Part shown: positions 62,470 to 64,000 of the stretch, one piece after another
How positions within the stretch are numbered: position 1 is the first letter of the stretch
How the letters are laid out: each line of letters opens with the position of its first letter
Source of the DNA: Symbiobacterium sp040797425
GTDB lineage: Bacteria; Bacillota; Sulfobacillia; Symbiobacteriales; Symbiobacteriaceae
Direction of reading: 5' to 3'
Assembly: GCF_040797425.1 (NCBI RefSeq)
Contig: NZ_JBFNEH010000011.1
Coordinates: forward strand, 1-64,000
DNA: 64,000 nucleotides
The notes under the pieces: model-generated
The model's input: the letters and a program-made list of their open reading frames with translations, nothing else
Databases searched by the model: none
What the model was told of the DNA's origin: nothing
Translations under genes and position numbers: made by a program

Positions 62470-63828
62470 ATGCTCTTCTACTTCGTGCAGCGGGGCGAGA
62501 CGCTCTTTGCGATCGCCCGCCGGTATCGCACCACCGTCTATGCCCTCGTCACGGCCAACCGGCTGAGAGACCCGGATGCCCTGACGCCGGGCCAGGCGCT
62601 GCTCATCCCTCAGCCGGGTGAGCGGCCCATACCGCCGCCGGGGATCGTGCACCGGGTGCGGAAGGGGGAGACCGTGATGCAGCTGGCGGCGCGGTTTGGC
62701 ACGACCGTGCCTGCCATCCTGCTGGCCAACCAGTTGGCCCACCCCGAGTTCCTCATGCCGGGCCAGAAGCTGCTGATTCCCGAGCCGCCCGGCCCGGTGA
62801 CCGACTGGCCGGTTCTGGGACGCACGCCTGCGCGCAGTGCGAACACGCCGCCCGCCTTCTGCGGCGAGCCGCGGCTGCGCTGGTCTTACCGCGCCGGCGT
62901 GAGTGGCGGTGCCGGCCCGTCTGCCCCGGTCATCCGGTACGGGCGGGTCTACGTGGGTCTCGGTGACGGGATCTACCGCGCGCTGGACCAGGAGACGGGC
63001 GCGCTGGTATGGCGCACGCCCTTCCGGGGTTCGACGGACATGCCGGGCCCCGCGGCTCCGGCGACCCCGGCGGTCTACGACGGGCTGATCTACCTCTGCG
63101 GGCCGGGCGGGGGCGTCTCCGCGCTGGAGGCTTCGTCGGGGCGGCCGGTGTGGCAGGCTGCGGCGGACGAGGGGCTGGCTGGGGCGCCGCTGGCGGCTGA
63201 GGGCGTGATCTACTGCGGCACCGCCGCTGGCGGCGTGCTGGCGTTGGAGGCCAAGACCGGAGCGCGGGTGTGGCGCCAGCCCCTGGACGGGCCGGTCACG
63301 CAGCCGGTAGCGCTGGGAGACGGCCGACTGTTCGCGGCGACCGAGGCCGGGTCACTCTGGGCGCTGGATGCGCTGAGCGGCGAGGTGCTGTGGCGCCAGG
63401 ATCTGAACAGGCCCCACCCCCCGGTCTTCGGTGAGCTGGTCGTGGTCGCCGGGGGACAGGCCTTCGATCCGCTGACCGGGGACCTGCTCTGGGTCCGCCC
63501 CGACCCGGGGGGCAGCCCCGCCATCGCGGGCGAGTCGGTCTGCTATCCGGGGCTGTGGGTCGACCTGTTCACCGGAGAGGCGCTCTGTCCCGATGGCCAG
63601 CCCTCAGAGGAGGTGCCCGCAGCAGGTGCCGGCGGTCACCTGGTGGCGGGCGGGCTCCACGTCTGGGCGACCCCGGACCGAGAACTGGTGGGCTGGGACG
63701 TCCGGGAGCACCGGCGGCGCTGGTCGGTGCCCCTGCCGGCGGCCGCCGCCGGGATGGCGCTCGCCGGCGGCATGCTGATCCTGTCTCTGGCGGATAACTC
63801 CGTCCTCGCCTTCGCGGCGGGCGGCTGA
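62470..63828 (+). CDS. Two LysM domains fused to a PQQ-type beta-propeller
   Basis: 452 residues. Two LysM domains are visible: FVQRGETLFAIARRYRTTVY to LTPGQALLIP, and HRVRKGETVMQLAARFGTTV to LMPGQKLLIP. The remaining 330 residues hold repeats like GRVYVGLGDGIYRALDQETG, ALVWRTPF and GGVLALEAKTGARVWRQPLD, the PQQ/Trp-docking propeller pattern. There is no signal peptide that I can see, so its location is uncertain. LysM should bind peptidoglycan or chitin-like glycans. ATG 62470 has GGAGGTCGGGG upstream. Confidence 0.85.
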   Translation: MLFYFVQRGETLFAIARRYRTTVYALVTANRLRDPDALTPGQALLIPQPGERPIPPPGIVHRVRKGETVMQLAARFGTTVPAILLANQLAHPEFLMPGQKLLIPEPPGPVTDWPVLGRTPARSANTPPAFCGEPRLRWSYRAGVSGGAGPSAPVIRYGRVYVGLGDGIYRALDQETGALVWRTPFRGSTDMPGPAAPATPAVYDGLIYLCGPGGGVSALEASSGRPVWQAAADEGLAGAPLAAEGVIYCGTAAGGVLALEAKTGARVWRQPLDGPVTQPVALGDGRLFAATEAGSLWALDALSGEVLWRQDLNRPHPPVFGELVVVAGGQAFDPLTGDLLWVRPDPGGSPAIAGESVCYPGLWVDLFTGEALCPDGQPSEEVPAAGAGGHLVAGGLHVWATPDRELVGWDVREHRRRWSVPLPAAAAGMALAGGMLILSLADNSVLAFAAGG

Positions 63829-63848
63829 TCGCAACTGCCTCCCTCCCA

Positions 63849-63875
63849 CCCCGGCCGGCGGCGGCCGGGGTTTGT
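63849..63875 (+). terminator. Terminator after the LysM-PQQ gene
   Basis: CCCCGGCC (63849-63856) pairs with GGCCGGGG (63863-63870) around GGCGGC, followed by TTTGT. Confidence 0.8.
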
Positions 63876-63940
63876 CGTATGGGAAGCCAGTCGGGCAGGG
63901 AGACTACTGGCTGCAGGCTTCATGCGACAGGGAGGGGTTG

Positions 63941-64000
63941 TTGGTGTACCAGTGGGTGAAGCGGGGCGCTGCCGCCGTGCTGAGCGTGCTGCTGCTCCTG
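63941..64000 (+). CDS. Start of a secreted or membrane protein, cut by the window end
   Basis: A TTG at 63941 (or GTG at 63944) follows GGGAGGGG and opens a frame with MVYQWVKRGAAAVLSVLLLL, a signal-peptide-like start of 20 residues. The rest lies outside the window. Confidence 0.55.
   Translation, partial: MVYQWVKRGAAAVLSVLLLL

Overview
The window is a very GC-rich, origin-proximal chromosome segment of an endospore-forming Firmicute. The gene order rpmH-rnpA-yidD-yidC-khpB-mnmE-mnmG-rsmG-parA-parB, then yyaC, rpsF-ssb-rpsR, rplI, a Lon-like protease, dnaB, purA and walRK, is the classical Bacillus/Clostridium origin-flank order. The high GC, the many GTG/TTG starts and the spore-linked genes (yyaC, IDEAL-domain protein) point to Symbiobacterium or a close relative; this is inference from content, no search was run. 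dnaA and oriC should lie just left of base 1.

Layout: 1-6.3 kb carries ribosome, RNase P, membrane-insertion and tRNA-modification genes. 6.7-8.3 kb is parA-parB without a noc gene. 8.35-12.16 kb has no convincing gene and instead holds 24 copies of a 16-bp parS palindrome, 11 of them perfect. I consider this centromere-like array the main feature of the window. 12.6-16.9 kb holds a DUF4446 protein, an M23 peptidase, a bactofilin, yyaC, a TPR protein, a CvpA-like protein and a DUF951 protein. 16.9-24.6 kb is the r-protein/ssb, lonC, dnaB and purA stretch, followed by tRNA-Gly and tRNA-Thr. 25-28 kb has a lytic transglycosylase, a LysM-G5-M23 endopeptidase and an IDEAL-domain protein. 28.2-34.9 kb is the walR-walK-yycH-yycI-murA-rlmH cell-wall cluster; its MurA has Asp in place of the fosfomycin-target Cys.

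From 34.9 kb the window becomes accessory: an orphan gene, an ABC transporter pseudogene lacking Walker A, a protein phosphatase, a broken winged-helix (HTH_42/AlkZ-like) gene, a manganese (yybP-ykoY) riboswitch before a GDT1/UPF0016 transporter, a structured leader before yojF-bshB2 (bacillithiol), a tungsten/molybdenum aldehyde oxidoreductase with its MoaD-like partner, HPr and Enzyme I, a heterodimeric ABC exporter, and a TetR-controlled TolC-like/MFP/RND efflux operon that also encodes a large carboxypeptidase-regulatory-repeat protein. A second HTH_42 remnant, an arginine/lysine decarboxylase-family gene and a LysM-PQQ propeller protein close the window.

Most calls rest on recognisable family sequence and gene order. 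Promoters, terminators and RNA elements were read by eye. Starts were chosen from ribosome-binding sites and are given as preferences.
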